A stretch of DNA of 64,000 bases from Pseudomonas sp. SID14000 (GTDB lineage Bacteria > Pseudomonadota > Gammaproteobacteria > Pseudomonadales > Pseudomonadaceae). The notes beneath the pieces were generated by a model. That model was not told the DNA's origin. It searched no databases and saw only the letters and a program-made list of their open reading frames with translations. The position numbers and the translations under genes are program-made. Shown piece after piece: positions 46,924 to 56,871 of this stretch; position 1 is the stretch's first letter; every line of letters begins with the position of its first letter. The stretch is taken from NCBI RefSeq assembly GCF_002165135.1, contig NZ_NFZQ01000001.1, forward strand, positions 186,001 to 250,000, in the 5' to 3' direction.

Positions 46924-48488
46924 TGACTGCCGCCCTGTCCGAGCCGGTGCCAGTACGCTTCGTACCGCGCCGCAAGCGCCCCTCCGTCTGGGTGGTGCTG
47001 CCTGTACTGTTCCTGGTAGCGATGAGCTTGCTGCCTTTGCTGTACGTTGCCATGAAAGCCTGGGAAGCTGGCTGGCGTGAAGCCCTGCACCTGCTGTGGC
47101 GGCCGTTTGTCTGGGGGCTGATGCGCAACACCCTGATGCTTATGGTCGGGGTGACGCTGATCTGCATGGTGGTCGGCCTGGCCCTGGCCTGGCTGCTGGA
47201 GCGCAGCAACCTGGCCGGCCGCCGGTTGTGGGGCGTGGTGCTGTGCCTGCCATTCGCCGTACCGTCGTTCGTCAGCAGCTTCACCTGGGTGTCGCTGAGC
47301 TCGGACTTCGAAGGGCTGGGCGGGGCGATCATGGTCATGGCCCTGTCCAAGTACCCGCTGGTGTTCCTGCCAGTGGCCGCGACCCTGCGCAATCTCGACA
47401 CCTCGCTGGAGGAGTCGGCGCGCACCCTGGGTTGCAGCCGCTGGGGCGTGCTCATCAAGGTCACCCTGCCGCTGCTGTGGCCTTCGATGCTCGGCGGGGC
47501 ACTACTGATTGCCCTGCACATGCTGGTGGAGTTCGGTGCGCTGTCGATCCTCGGCCTGCAAACCTTCACCACGGCGATCTACCAGCAGTTCGAACTGGAG
47601 TTCAGCAATGCCAACGCGGCCATGCTGTCCGCCGTTCTCTTGGCGATGTGCCTGGTGATGCTGTGGCTTGAACTTCGGGTACGTGGCAAGGCCCGCCATG
47701 TGCGCATCGGCCAGGGTGTGGCGCGGCGAGCACAACCGGTGCGGCTGCGTGGCTGGGCAGTGCTGGCGCAACTGTTCTGCGTGGGCCTGGCGGTATTGGG
47801 CAGCGGTATTCCGCTGGCCATGCTCGGCTACTGGTTGAGCGTGGGTTCATCGGCGGCATTCCCTGTGGCAGCCATTTCCAAGGCGCTGTTCACCTCATTG
47901 TCGGTGTCGCTGGGGGGGGCCGGTTTCTGCGTGTTGCTAGCCCTGCCTATCAGCTTCCTGGTGGTGCGCTACAAGGGCCGCCTGGCAATTTGGGCCGAGC
48001 GCCTGCCATACCTGTTGCACGCCCTGCCCGGCCTGGTGATTGCCCTGACCCTGGTGTTCTTCGCCCTGCATTACGTGCCGGCGCTGTACCAGACCACGGC
48101 ACTGTTGCTGCTGGCCTATGCGCTGCTGTTCCTGCCGCTGGCGCAGTCGCCGGTGCGCACCGCACTGAACAAGGCTTCACCTACCCTGGAGGAAGCGGCA
48201 CGGACCTTGGGCGCGAGCAGCTTTGCCGCGTTCTGCCGGGTGACCCTGCCGATCATCTTCCCGGCCATGGCGGCAGCCTTTGCCCTGGTGTTCCTGGACG
48301 CCATGAAGGAGTTGACTGCCACCTTGCTGCTCAGCCCGACCGGCATGACCACCCTGGCCACAGAGGTGTGGGCGCATACGGCCAACGTCGAGTTCGCGGC
48401 GGCAGCGCCTTATGCGGCGTTGTTGATTGTGGTTTCGGGGTTGCCGGTTTATCTGCTGACTACGCGGATGTATCTGAACAAGGCGTAA
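46923..48488 (+). CDS. Iron ABC transporter permease (FbpB type, fused)
   Basis: The 521-residue permease has two homologous halves with about 12 TM helices. Each half carries an ATPase-contact EAA motif: EESARTLGCSRWGVLIKVTL and EEAARTLGASSFAAFCRVTL. This fused form is that of FbpB/AfuB/SfuB ferric iron permeases. No ATPase gene follows; the next gene is on the other strand. It therefore needs an ATPase encoded elsewhere. Confidence 0.88.
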   Translation: MTAALSEPVPVRFVPRRKRPSVWVVLPVLFLVAMSLLPLLYVAMKAWEAGWREALHLLWRPFVWGLMRNTLMLMVGVTLICMVVGLALAWLLERSNLAGRRLWGVVLCLPFAVPSFVSSFTWVSLSSDFEGLGGAIMVMALSKYPLVFLPVAATLRNLDTSLEESARTLGCSRWGVLIKVTLPLLWPSMLGGALLIALHMLVEFGALSILGLQTFTTAIYQQFELEFSNANAAMLSAVLLAMCLVMLWLELRVRGKARHVRIGQGVARRAQPVRLRGWAVLAQLFCVGLAVLGSGIPLAMLGYWLSVGSSAAFPVAAISKALFTSLSVSLGGAGFCVLLALPISFLVVRYKGRLAIWAERLPYLLHALPGLVIALTLVFFALHYVPALYQTTALLLLAYALLFLPLAQSPVRTALNKASPTLEEAARTLGASSFAAFCRVTLPIIFPAMAAAFALVFLDAMKELTATLLLSPTGMTTLATEVWAHTANVEFAAAAPYAALLIVVSGLPVYLLTTRMYLNKA

Positions 48489-48520
48489 CCTTCTTCGCGG
48501 GCTTGCCCGCTCCCACAGTT
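48489..48520. repeat. Single REP sequence (GCGGGCTTGCCCGC variant)
   Basis: TTCTTCGCGGGCTTGCCCGC followed by TCCCACAG, directly after the permease stop; may act as its terminator. Confidence 0.8.
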
Positions 48521-48563
48521 ACGGCACTGCCTCACGGCCTGTGCCGTAACCTTTGGGGGATGA

Positions 48564-49034
48564 TCAGGCAATGTTACGCAGCATGCGGCGCACGATCAGC
48601 CCATGGACCCTGCCGACTGGCAGCATGTAGAGGCGGCCGAAGCGGTTGAAACACTGTACCGAGGTGGTCACGCTCAAACGCTGCCGGCCATCTCTTTGCT
48701 CATTCAGATCCATGCTCACCATTACCGCCAGGTGCGTGTCACGCGAGGTCAGAACCAGTTGTCGGTCGCTGATTGCCTCGACGGTGAAGAAATCCAACAG
48801 GTCACCCACTGCCGGGACCCGCTCAGGGTTGCGCGATGAGAAACCGTGGATAGCAGCAACGTTGAATCGGCGCGAGATGAAATCGCGCAGGCGGAAGGCC
48901 TGGGCCAGCCAGCCTGGGACGTCCGAGGTCATGGCGCAGTAGGCCTGGATAGCAGTCATTGGCGAGGCGACATGCGCGCTGTCGCAATGCAGGAAATCCA
49001 AGTCGCTGGCGGCAGCGACCAGTTGGACGGACAC
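48564..49034 (-). CDS. DUF2867 domain protein
   Basis: The 156-residue protein (VQLVAAASDLDFLHCDSAHV..., then QAYCAMTSDVPGWLAQAFRL and AAIHGFS) matches DUF2867, a family of unknown function with a START/SRPBCC-like pattern. The start is the GTG at 49034, because AAGGAG stands 6 nt before it; the open frame upstream runs into a palindromic repeat. No signal or TM segment. It stands alone between the iron permease and the hcp region. Confidence 0.75.
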   Translation of the reverse strand: MSVQLVAAASDLDFLHCDSAHVASPMTAIQAYCAMTSDVPGWLAQAFRLRDFISRRFNVAAIHGFSSRNPERVPAVGDLLDFFTVEAISDRQLVLTSRDTHLAVMVSMDLNEQRDGRQRLSVTTSVQCFNRFGRLYMLPVGRVHGLIVRRMLRNIA

Positions 49035-49083
49035 GAACAACTCCTTTTGCCATGTATGCCCGCCATCATAACAACACCGTCCT

Positions 49084-49204
49084 CCCTGTAGGAGCGGCCT
49101 TGTGTCACGATGGGCTGCACAGCAGCCCCAGGGTATCGGTGCCAACGCAGGAATTGCCGGGGCTGCCTTGCAGCCCGTCGCGACACAAGACCGCTCCTAC
49201 AGGG
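49084..49204. repeat. Inverted repeat of the GTAGGAGCGGCCTTG family
   Basis: Left CCCTGTAGGAGCGGCCTTGT, right complementary GACCGCTCCTACAGGG, with inner GGGCTGC / GCAGCCC arms. A diverged relative of the perfect repeat at 37748-37862. Confidence 0.88.
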
Positions 49205-49210
49205 ACCGCA

Positions 49211-49360
49211 TCAGGCTCTGAATTGTCCCAGGCTGGCACGCAACTGTGCGGCCAGGTCATCCATGCCTTGCTGCTGGCGGTGGCCTGTATCGCCACCTCG
49301 GCCGAGCGCTTAGCCTGGGCATGCATGGTTTCCACCGCCCACGCGCCGCTAGCCCCTACA
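49211..49360 (-). pseudogene. Decayed 3' end of a chemoreceptor gene
   Basis: On the minus strand the sequence codes ETMHAQAKRSAEVAIQATAS, then after a one-base shift [17 protein letters not shown] and stop. This copies the last 45-50 residues of the intact chemoreceptor at 51803-53737 ([20 protein letters not shown] ... [17 protein letters not shown]). It also lacks six codons found there. It is a separate, older copy or the remnant of a paralogue. Confidence 0.85.
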
Positions 49361-49498
49361 CGCCTGCCCAACACAGCACAAACCAACACCCAGTTCCACT
49401 CACTAGGGATTCCTAACTCTACTGTACATACGCGCGAGGCGTGTCGCGCAAATTGTACTAATTCTATGGTTCAGCGCAGACTCGCCTATCACGACAAA

Positions 49499-49876
49499 TT
49501 AATAGCCGACCAATTTCAACCAACCCCAAAGACCAATGAGCGCAAAAAAAATAACGACATGAACAAACCACAAGCTAACAAGCATACGGCGCAAACCACC
49601 AGGAAACCTCTTTACATCCTGAAGATCCAAAAGGCCCCTCCGAATGCAAATATTCCTCATCGATAACATCACAGACACCGAACCAGTACGCATCACCTTA
49701 CCTAGCAAACCAGCGTGACCAAAAGTCTTTCTATTACCAGAAACCATTGGACTATTAGAAAGCAACGACTCTATGCGGTTCACATATAGAATTGAAACAT
49801 AAACCCATATAAATATAACGATGAACATGGCCACCATCAAAGGAAGGCCGAACCACCGGGCATCGAAGCCAATCAT
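49499..49876 (-). CDS. Small two-helix membrane protein, candidate immunity protein
   Basis: The 125-residue protein has a hydrophobic segment near residues 11-32 (LPLMVAMFIVIFIWVYVSIL) and another near 100-122 (MLVSLWFVHVVIFFALIGLW), with a basic loop between. I do not recognise a family. Its start overlaps the stop of the glycine-zipper gene by 4 bp, so the two are coupled, as in effector-immunity pairs. A membrane immunity protein would suit a pore-forming toxin. Base composition is clearly lower in G+C than the core genes. Role is inference. Confidence 0.55.
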   Translation of the reverse strand: MIGFDARWFGLPLMVAMFIVIFIWVYVSILYVNRIESLLSNSPMVSGNRKTFGHAGLLGKVMRTGSVSVMLSMRNICIRRGLLDLQDVKRFPGGLRRMLVSLWFVHVVIFFALIGLWGWLKLVGY

Positions 49877-50847
49877 TGCGTCACCTCATACAACAACTCA
49901 CCAAACATCTCACCGATATCCCCCACGGCCGAACCGCCTGCGACGCCACCAATAGCGCCTCCAATGACAGTACACGCGAGAGCCCCCGGACCGCCCGTAG
50001 TCACACCGAGAAAAAGTACGCATCCAACCCCACCAAAAAATCCACCAATCGACCCGCCAGCGATCGATCCCCCAGTACTACCAACCAGAGCTCCAGCCTC
50101 CACATATCTGGCCTTTCTGCAGTCTTCAGGGCGGCCAAAGGTACATGCATGATGGATACTCAGCCCAGTTGAAGCCACGTCGAGACCCAAGCCAATATAG
50201 GTACCCTTCTTTATCAGATTTGCTGCTTTCGTGACTCCAGCAATCCTCTCGGCATATCCAGCAATCTCACCTGTATGTAGGTAGCTCTTGGTAGATATCC
50301 CGAGCGCTCTCTTCATCGAGCCTTCATTTTGCAGGCCTGAACCATACGCAGCCATGTTGTTCAGCTGCTCTTCCAGCTTCATAAACAACGCCATTCTCTT
50401 GGCATAAAATTCGTCACGCGCTCTCAGTGTGCCGTTTTTTAAATATTCCCGATGTAACACCTCAATTTCTTCCAACGTCTTCTTGATCGCTTCGAGGTGC
50501 CTGCTCCAGCCATCACTCACAATGCCTGCTCCCATAGAAGTGTGAGCGAGCAAGCTTTTCAACATCTCGTAGTTATCCAGAAAGAAGTCATCTACCCCAG
50601 CACCATTAATCTCAAGCTGATGGTGAATTCCCGCTGCTTTCGCCATCAAATATGCTTCATGGCTCGTACAAGATGGTGTACTGGGATCTCCAACAATCAC
50701 CAGCTCCCCACCTACAACTACACCATTGGCTATATGCGCATTCAACACATCAAACTTGGCCAGTTGATTGGCCGACATGGGCGTGCCGGCCTTCAGCGAC
50801 TCATACGATTGCGCCTGGGGATTGAGAAAGCTGCGCGCCTCGGACAT
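49873..50847 (-). CDS. Glycine-zipper protein, candidate T6SS effector
   Basis: The 324-residue protein has a soluble, mostly helical N-terminal two thirds (coiled stretch HLEAIKKTLEEIEVLHREYL near 125-150) and a C-terminal region about 240-310 rich in small residues. That region contains repeated GxxxG-like patterns (STGGSIAGGSIGGFFGGVG and GGAIGGVAGGSAVGDIG). This is the pattern of membrane-inserting, pore-forming T6SS toxins such as Tse4, but I cannot assign a family. It lies directly after hcp. A GTG at 50859 overlaps the hcp stop; the ATG at 50847 with GAGG 6 nt upstream was chosen. G+C is lower than the core genome. Confidence 0.6.
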   Translation of the reverse strand: MSEARSFLNPQAQSYESLKAGTPMSANQLAKFDVLNAHIANGVVVGGELVIVGDPSTPSCTSHEAYLMAKAAGIHHQLEINGAGVDDFFLDNYEMLKSLLAHTSMGAGIVSDGWSRHLEAIKKTLEEIEVLHREYLKNGTLRARDEFYAKRMALFMKLEEQLNNMAAYGSGLQNEGSMKRALGISTKSYLHTGEIAGYAERIAGVTKAANLIKKGTYIGLGLDVASTGLSIHHACTFGRPEDCRKARYVEAGALVGSTGGSIAGGSIGGFFGGVGCVLFLGVTTGGPGALACTVIGGAIGGVAGGSAVGDIGEMFGELLYEVTQ

Positions 50848-50855
50848 GTCGCACC

Positions 50856-51395
50856 TCACGCATATTTCTTGTTGTTGATGCGATCCCAGCCGCCAGTAAC
50901 GTTACCGCCTGCACTACCGTCGAGACGCTTCTGACGGGTGTAAGTGGCTTTGATACGGCCATAGTTGAGCTGCACGACCTCCACCGGAACCCCTGCGCTG
51001 GCGCTTTGGGCGTAGTCAGCGATGATCACTTCTTCAAGGACGACTTCGTAGTACTTGAGCTTTTCAGTACCGGCGCGACACACCACTAGCTTCACTTCCT
51101 TCAAGTGTTGGCCGGCACAGCTGGCTTCGAGCAGCTTGCAGCTGGCGCTGTCCAAATACTTGGTAAACGTGAAGTTGGTGAGCGTGGTACGCCCGGAAGA
51201 TGCGCCACCTGCGGAGCTTGCAGTAGCTGAGGTGCTCTGGTTGGCGCCGAACTTGTAGCCGATGATCTCGATCCAGTTGGCGTACTGCGCGTCCAGTGCT
51301 TCGCCAGTGATTTCCGCGATTTGAATATAAGCATCGAAAGCCGTGCTTACCTCTCCTTGGTAATGATTGGGCTGATAACGACGGTGTTCGGACAT
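50856..51395 (-). CDS. hcp: Hcp family type VI secretion tube protein
   Basis: The 179-residue protein has the Hcp pattern: start MSEHRRYQPNHYQGEVSTAF in a variant form, a Ser/Ala/Gly loop ASSAGGASSGRTTLTNFTFT, KYLDSASCKLLEASCAGQHL, and the end VEVVQLNYGRIKATYTRQ. Hcp hexamers stack into the T6SS inner tube and carry small effectors in the lumen. No other T6SS structural gene is in the window, so this is an orphan hcp paired with its own cargo gene. The ribosome site AAGG is 6 nt from the ATG. Its G+C content is nearer the genome than that of the two genes behind it. Confidence 0.88.
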   Translation of the reverse strand: MSEHRRYQPNHYQGEVSTAFDAYIQIAEITGEALDAQYANWIEIIGYKFGANQSTSATASSAGGASSGRTTLTNFTFTKYLDSASCKLLEASCAGQHLKEVKLVVCRAGTEKLKYYEVVLEEVIIADYAQSASAGVPVEVVQLNYGRIKATYTRQKRLDGSAGGNVTGGWDRINNKKYA

Positions 51396-51650
51396 CGCCG
51401 CCTTGAGGTTGTTCCCGAAGGTGAATGGCGGATTGCGCTACGTGCCTTCAGGTGCGATTGACACTAGCTCCCCACGCCTGGCGCGGCAATAGAACGCGGG
51501 AAAACAAGGTTACTTTGGGAAACTGCCTACAAATTTGCCGATGAAGTCAGCTTGATCGGTGTAGAAGCGGGCTTGCCCGCGAATCAGAAACTGCGGTGGC
51601 ACGGGCTTCGCCCGTGTTCGCGTAAACTTTTAGATTTCGGGGTGAGGGCT
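51396..51650. other. Gene-free stretch upstream of hcp
   Basis: Contains the hcp promoter region (not resolved) and a REP-like half at about 51562-51585 (GAAGCGGGCTTGCCCGCGAA). Another small palindrome CACGGGCTTCGCCCGTG is at 51600-51616. No ORF with coding signs. Confidence 0.4.
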
Positions 51651-51760
51651 ACCAGGTGCTTGTCGTGGGTTCTGAGGCGGTGCGCAAATCGAGCGCCGCG
51701 CGGGCGGCGCTCGATCTCATAGGCGCTGAAAATACTATGGCGAAAACCTCCCAGCCCAGA
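51651..51760. mobile_element. Shortened copy of the 36541-36860 palindromic element
   Basis: Shares with the larger element the outer left flank (GGTGCGCAAATCGAGCGCCG) and the outer right flank (GGCGGCGCTCGATCTCA, then AGGCGCTGAAA). The REP cores and centre are missing, so the ends meet in a GC-rich hairpin. It lies 40 bp from the intact chemoreceptor's stop. Confidence 0.55.
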
Positions 51761-51802
51761 CGCTTTCTCAAAAGGCACCTACACAAAAGCGCGCCTACAT
51801 GA

Positions 51803-53737
51803 TCAAGCTCTGAATTGGCCCAGGCTGGCACGCAGCTGTGCCGCCAGGTCATCCAGCACCTTGCTACTGGCCGTTGTCTGCATCACCACCTCGGCCGAGC
51901 GCTCAGCCTGGGCGTGTATGGTTTCCACCCGTCCACGCACTGCCTGCGCCCCGCTCGCCTGCTGTTCGGCCGCGCGAGTGGCCAGGCCGATGGCTGCGTG
52001 CACCTGCTCCACCGCTGCCTGCACCGACTGCTGGCGGCGTTCGTTGTCACGCAGCACCAGCAGCCCTTCGCTGGCCTTGAGACCGGCCTGGCTGATGGTG
52101 GCCACAGCTTCTTTGGCCCCCTTCTGCAACGCAGCGATATGCGCCTGGATGTCCCCCGTGGAGCTTTGCGTCTTGCTCGCCAGCGCCCGCACCTCATCGG
52201 CCACCACAGCAAACCCGCGCCCGGTTTCGCCAGCACGGGCGGCTTCGATCGCGGCGTTCAAGGCCAGTAGATTGGTCTGCTCGGCGATGCCGTGAATAAC
52301 CGTCAGCACCACTTCAATCTGCTCGCTCTGCTTGGCCAGACGCTCGATCACCTGGGAGCCGGTCTCCACCTGCCCGGCGAGGTTCTCGATTAAACCGGCA
52401 AGCTGGGTGGAGGTGCGGCTGTTCTCGTCAGTGGCCTGGCGGATATCCACCACCTGCTGCAGGGCTGCCTGCATCGCGTGGCTTTCAGCCTGGGCCTCGT
52501 CGGCCATGCTCGACAGGTCACGCAGGCTGGCTGCCACTTCATCGCGTTGCAGCGCAGCAGCAGCATCGGCGCCGGCATTGCGCTGTGCCATTGCGCCAAT
52601 CTCCACGCCGGTGCGCTGCGCCACCTCGCCCGCCTCGCGCACGATGGGTTGCAGCTTGTCTACAAAGCGGTTCACCGCCGAAGCCATGTCGCCAATTTCG
52701 TCGCGGCTGTCGAGAGGTACGCGCTTGGTCAGGTCGCCTTCGCCAGCCGCCAGGTCGTCGAGGGCGGCAATCAGCAGGCGCAGCTTGCTCAACACCCGAC
52801 GGCCAAGCACCACGGCTACCACCAGCAGCACACCCAGGCCGACCAGCACCAGGCCCAGGCCGATACGCCAACGCAGTTCGGCAGCGGCATCACGCACGGT
52901 TTGTGCAGTATTGGCCTGCATCGAGACGGCACTACCCTGCGCCTTCTCCAGGCGCTCGCGCAGGGTCTTGCCACTCTCGGCCGCAGCACCGACCAGGCTG
53001 TCGCCGACCAGTTGCTCGCCGCTGGCGATCAGGGCGGCGAAGCGCTGGTCGAGGGCCTTGAGTTCCTGGTCGATGCCAGCAGTGGAAACACCCATCACCA
53101 CCTTGCCGATTTCCGCACCATTGGGGTTGATCGAGGCCTCGACGAAGTACACCGCCGGGTCACGCCGGGCAGCGTCGATCACCTTGTCCAGCGCACGCTC
53201 GCCCTGGCCCTTGTCCATCAGTGCCTTGTTGATCGGGTTTTGCCGGTTCAGGTAGCGGGTCAGGTGCTGGCCCTGGGCATCGTCGTAAACCACGAACAAC
53301 ACGTTGGGGTTGCGCTGGGCGCGCCGTGCGAAGTCGGAGAGCACCGGCACGTCGTTGTCCCAGATCGCCCGCGGGGCGACCGAAGCCAGCAACTCGGCCA
53401 TGTCGTTGGCGGAGTCCTTGAGGTTCTTCTCCAGCGTGCTGCGCAGTTGCTGCTGCTCACTTTGCAGGCGCGCCGACAAACCTGCGCTCAGACGCTGGCG
53501 GGTGCTGCTGGAAAGGCTGTCGAGGCCCGAGCGGACATCTTGCCCGGCTTGCTCCAGGTCACTGGCGAGTTCGCGGCTATCGCTACCCAGGCGTTCGCCC
53601 AGTTCGGCCTCAAGGGCCGTGACCGTGCTGCGGGTGAGCGCAACGGCCACCACCACCTGCACCAAAAGAGCGATACCAAGGGCAACAAACACAGGCCGCA
53701 AAAGGCGGCTTCGTAACAATGAGAGGATGGCAGACAC
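51803..53737 (-). CDS. Methyl-accepting chemotaxis protein
   Basis: The 644-residue chemoreceptor has TM1 at about 14-35 ([20 protein letters not shown]), a periplasmic sensor of some 240 residues including [19 protein letters not shown]2 near 293-315, HAMP, and a signalling domain with the conserved tip [20 protein letters not shown] followed by [15 protein letters not shown]. The sensor type and ligand are not evident. The start is GTG at 53737 with GAGGG 7 nt upstream. There is no obvious CheR-binding pentapeptide. Its 3' end is duplicated in degenerate form at 49211-49360. Confidence 0.93.
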   Translation of the reverse strand: MSAILSLLRSRLLRPVFVALGIALLVQVVVAVALTRSTVTALEAELGERLGSDSRELASDLEQAGQDVRSGLDSLSSSTRQRLSAGLSARLQSEQQQLRSTLEKNLKDSANDMAELLASVAPRAIWDNDVPVLSDFARRAQRNPNVLFVVYDDAQGQHLTRYLNRQNPINKALMDKGQGERALDKVIDAARRDPAVYFVEASINPNGAEIGKVVMGVSTAGIDQELKALDQRFAALIASGEQLVGDSLVGAAAESGKTLRERLEKAQGSAVSMQANTAQTVRDAAAELRWRIGLGLVLVGLGVLLVVAVVLGRRVLSKLRLLIAALDDLAAGEGDLTKRVPLDSRDEIGDMASAVNRFVDKLQPIVREAGEVAQRTGVEIGAMAQRNAGADAAAALQRDEVAASLRDLSSMADEAQAESHAMQAALQQVVDIRQATDENSRTSTQLAGLIENLAGQVETGSQVIERLAKQSEQIEVVLTVIHGIAEQTNLLALNAAIEAARAGETGRGFAVVADEVRALASKTQSSTGDIQAHIAALQKGAKEAVATISQAGLKASEGLLVLRDNERRQQSVQAAVEQVHAAIGLATRAAEQQASGAQAVRGRVETIHAQAERSAEVVMQTTASSKVLDDLAAQLRASLGQFRA

Positions 53738-53860
53738 GGTGTAACCCTCGTGTTTTCTGGCGCCACTATTTTGATGGCATCTTCAGAAACTTCTTACAGC
53801 AAGGGTTGTGCCGATGGCAGCAGGGAAATGCGCCAAGGTCTAGCAATGAGGTTGCCCGCA

Positions 53861-53964
53861 CGGGCCTCTTCGCGGGTGAACCCGCTCCCACATGGACCGC
53901 GCAGGTCCTGAGGATTGTGCAGTTCCTGTGGGAGCGGGTTTACCCGCGAAAGGGCCGGGACAGG
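53861..53964. repeat. Inverted pair of REP sequences
   Basis: Left CGGGCCTCTTCGCGGGTGAA, right TTTACCCGCGAAAGGGCCGG. Lies between the chemoreceptor promoter and the end of purA. Confidence 0.9.
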
Positions 53965-53974
53965 CATACCCCAC

Positions 53975-54012
53975 AAATGAAAACGCCGCAGCCCCTTTCA
54001 GGGCCGCGGCGT
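53975..54012 (-). terminator. Rho-independent terminator after purA
   Basis: On the minus strand ACGCCGCGGCCC / GGGGCTGCGGCGT with loop TGAAA, then TTTTCATTTG. Confidence 0.85.
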
Positions 54013-54033
54013 CAGATCAGCCAGGAAGGCGGA

Positions 54034-55341
<1,308 letters not shown>

Positions 55342-55382
55342 TCACGCAAACTTGGTTGCCGGCCTACTGCCGGCGCAGAAAC

Positions 55383-56570
55383 TCACTGGGCCAGCGGCAG
55401 AACCTGCCAGCGCCCGTCTTGCTGAATCAATTGCCGATCACAATCCGCCTCGAGAGCAGCACTCAACGGCTGGCCAGGCAGGGCCTGGACCACACGCTGG
55501 CCCTCGTTGCGCAACTGGCAGACTTGCTGCCAGAGGGCCGCATCGCCACTGTCCGGCATCCAGATGCCGCCAGTTGGCAATACGACCTCCGCTCGCCCCA
55601 GTGTGACCAGGGTCTTCAAATCCGTGGAAAAACCGGTGGCCGGGCGGGCCCGGCCAAAGTCGGCGCCGATGTCGTCATAGCGCCCGCCCTGGGCGATCGA
55701 TTGACCTTCACCCGGCACGAACACGGCGAACACCACGCCAGTGTGATAGTGGTAACCGCGCAGCTCGCCGAGGTCGAAGTACAGCGGCAGGTCGGGGAAG
55801 CGCGATGCCAGGCGATCGGCGATCGCCAGCAGGTCGTCCAGCGCCGCCAGCACGCTGGCCGGGGCACGGCCCAGACGCACGCGAGCTTCGGCCAGCACTT
55901 CGCGGCCACCGCACAGTTCGACCAGCGCACGCAGCATGTTGCCCAGGTCCTTCGGCAGATCGGCGGTCAGCACCTGCACTTCATCCACGGCCTTGCGCTG
56001 AAGCGCATCGAACAGCTGCTGCTCGACCGCACCGGACAGGCCGGCAGCACGGGCCAGGCCGCGGTAGATACCGACATGACCGAGGTCCATGTGCACATCC
56101 GGCACATCGGTCAGCTGCAGCGTGGCGAGCATCAGGCTGATGACTTCGACATCGCTGGTGGGGCTGGCATCGCCGTACAGCTCGGCACCCAGCTGGATCG
56201 GGCTGCGCGAGGTGGACAGGGCACGCGGCTGAGCGTGCAGCACGCTGCCGGCATAGCACAGGCGGCTCGGGCCTTCACGGCGCAGGGTATGGGCGTCGAT
56301 GCGCGCCACCTGCGGGGTGAAGTCGGCGCGGAAGCCCATCAGGCGGCCGGACTGCGGGTCCACCACTTTGAAGGTGCGCTGATCCAGGTCCTGGCCGGCG
56401 CCGGTGAGCAGCGATTCCAGGTACTCGATATGCGGGGTGACGACCAGTTCGTAGCCCCAACTCTGGAACAGGTCCAACACCTGGCGGCGCGCGATTTCGA
56501 TGCGCGCAGCCTCAGGTGGCAGTACTTCCTCGATGCCATCTGGCAGCAGCCAGCGGTCTACCGTTGCCAT
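55383..56570 (-). CDS. hisZ: ATP phosphoribosyltransferase regulatory subunit
   Basis: The 395-residue HisRS-like protein ([55 protein letters not shown]) lacks the C-terminal anticodon-binding domain of true histidyl-tRNA synthetases. It activates the short HisG in the first step of histidine synthesis. hisG is not in this window. The ATG at 56570 has GAGGGG 10 nt upstream. It is 56 bp upstream of purA. Confidence 0.95.
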   Translation of the reverse strand: MATVDRWLLPDGIEEVLPPEAARIEIARRQVLDLFQSWGYELVVTPHIEYLESLLTGAGQDLDQRTFKVVDPQSGRLMGFRADFTPQVARIDAHTLRREGPSRLCYAGSVLHAQPRALSTSRSPIQLGAELYGDASPTSDVEVISLMLATLQLTDVPDVHMDLGHVGIYRGLARAAGLSGAVEQQLFDALQRKAVDEVQVLTADLPKDLGNMLRALVELCGGREVLAEARVRLGRAPASVLAALDDLLAIADRLASRFPDLPLYFDLGELRGYHYHTGVVFAVFVPGEGQSIAQGGRYDDIGADFGRARPATGFSTDLKTLVTLGRAEVVLPTGGIWMPDSGDAALWQQVCQLRNEGQRVVQALPGQPLSAALEADCDRQLIQQDGRWQVLPLAQ

Positions 56571-56751
56571 TACGCCATTTCCCCTCTGGTCCGGGCGGCT
56601 TGCCAGCAGGCGAGCCGTCAGTAAAGCCGGTATCGCGCACAGCAGCAGGCAGCACTGATCCCAGCGCAGCCACCGTACCCGACACCCTCGAATTGCCTTG
56701 CGACCTGACCACACCGTCAACTGGCGGTTTGCCAATCAACCTTGCAGACGC

Positions 56752-56776
56752 AAAAAAGCCGGGAAATTTCCCGGCT
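56752..56776 (-). terminator. Rho-independent terminator after hflC
   Basis: Perfect palindrome AGCCGGGAAATTTCCCGGCT followed on the minus strand by TTTTTTG. It separates the amiB...hflC unit from hisZ. Confidence 0.93.
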
Positions 56777-56810
56777 GCCTCATCATACACCCCTTTTCAT
56801 TCAGGATGCA

Positions 56811-56841
56811 CCCCGCCTGGTGTTTTAGCTGCCAGGCGGGG
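56811..56841 (-). other. Second hairpin between hflC and its terminator
   Basis: Perfect 10-bp stem CCCCGCCTGG / CCAGGCGGGG with an 11-nt loop, no T-run; possibly protects the hflC mRNA end. Confidence 0.6.
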
Positions 56842-56871
56842 CGCCGCTGCATGAAAGTCAGGGCCTGAGCA

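Noticed and set aside
49105..49389. Minus-strand ORF combining chemoreceptor-like residues and repeat sequence
   Set aside because: It is the decayed chemoreceptor 3' end read in a shifted frame into a palindromic repeat, not a gene.
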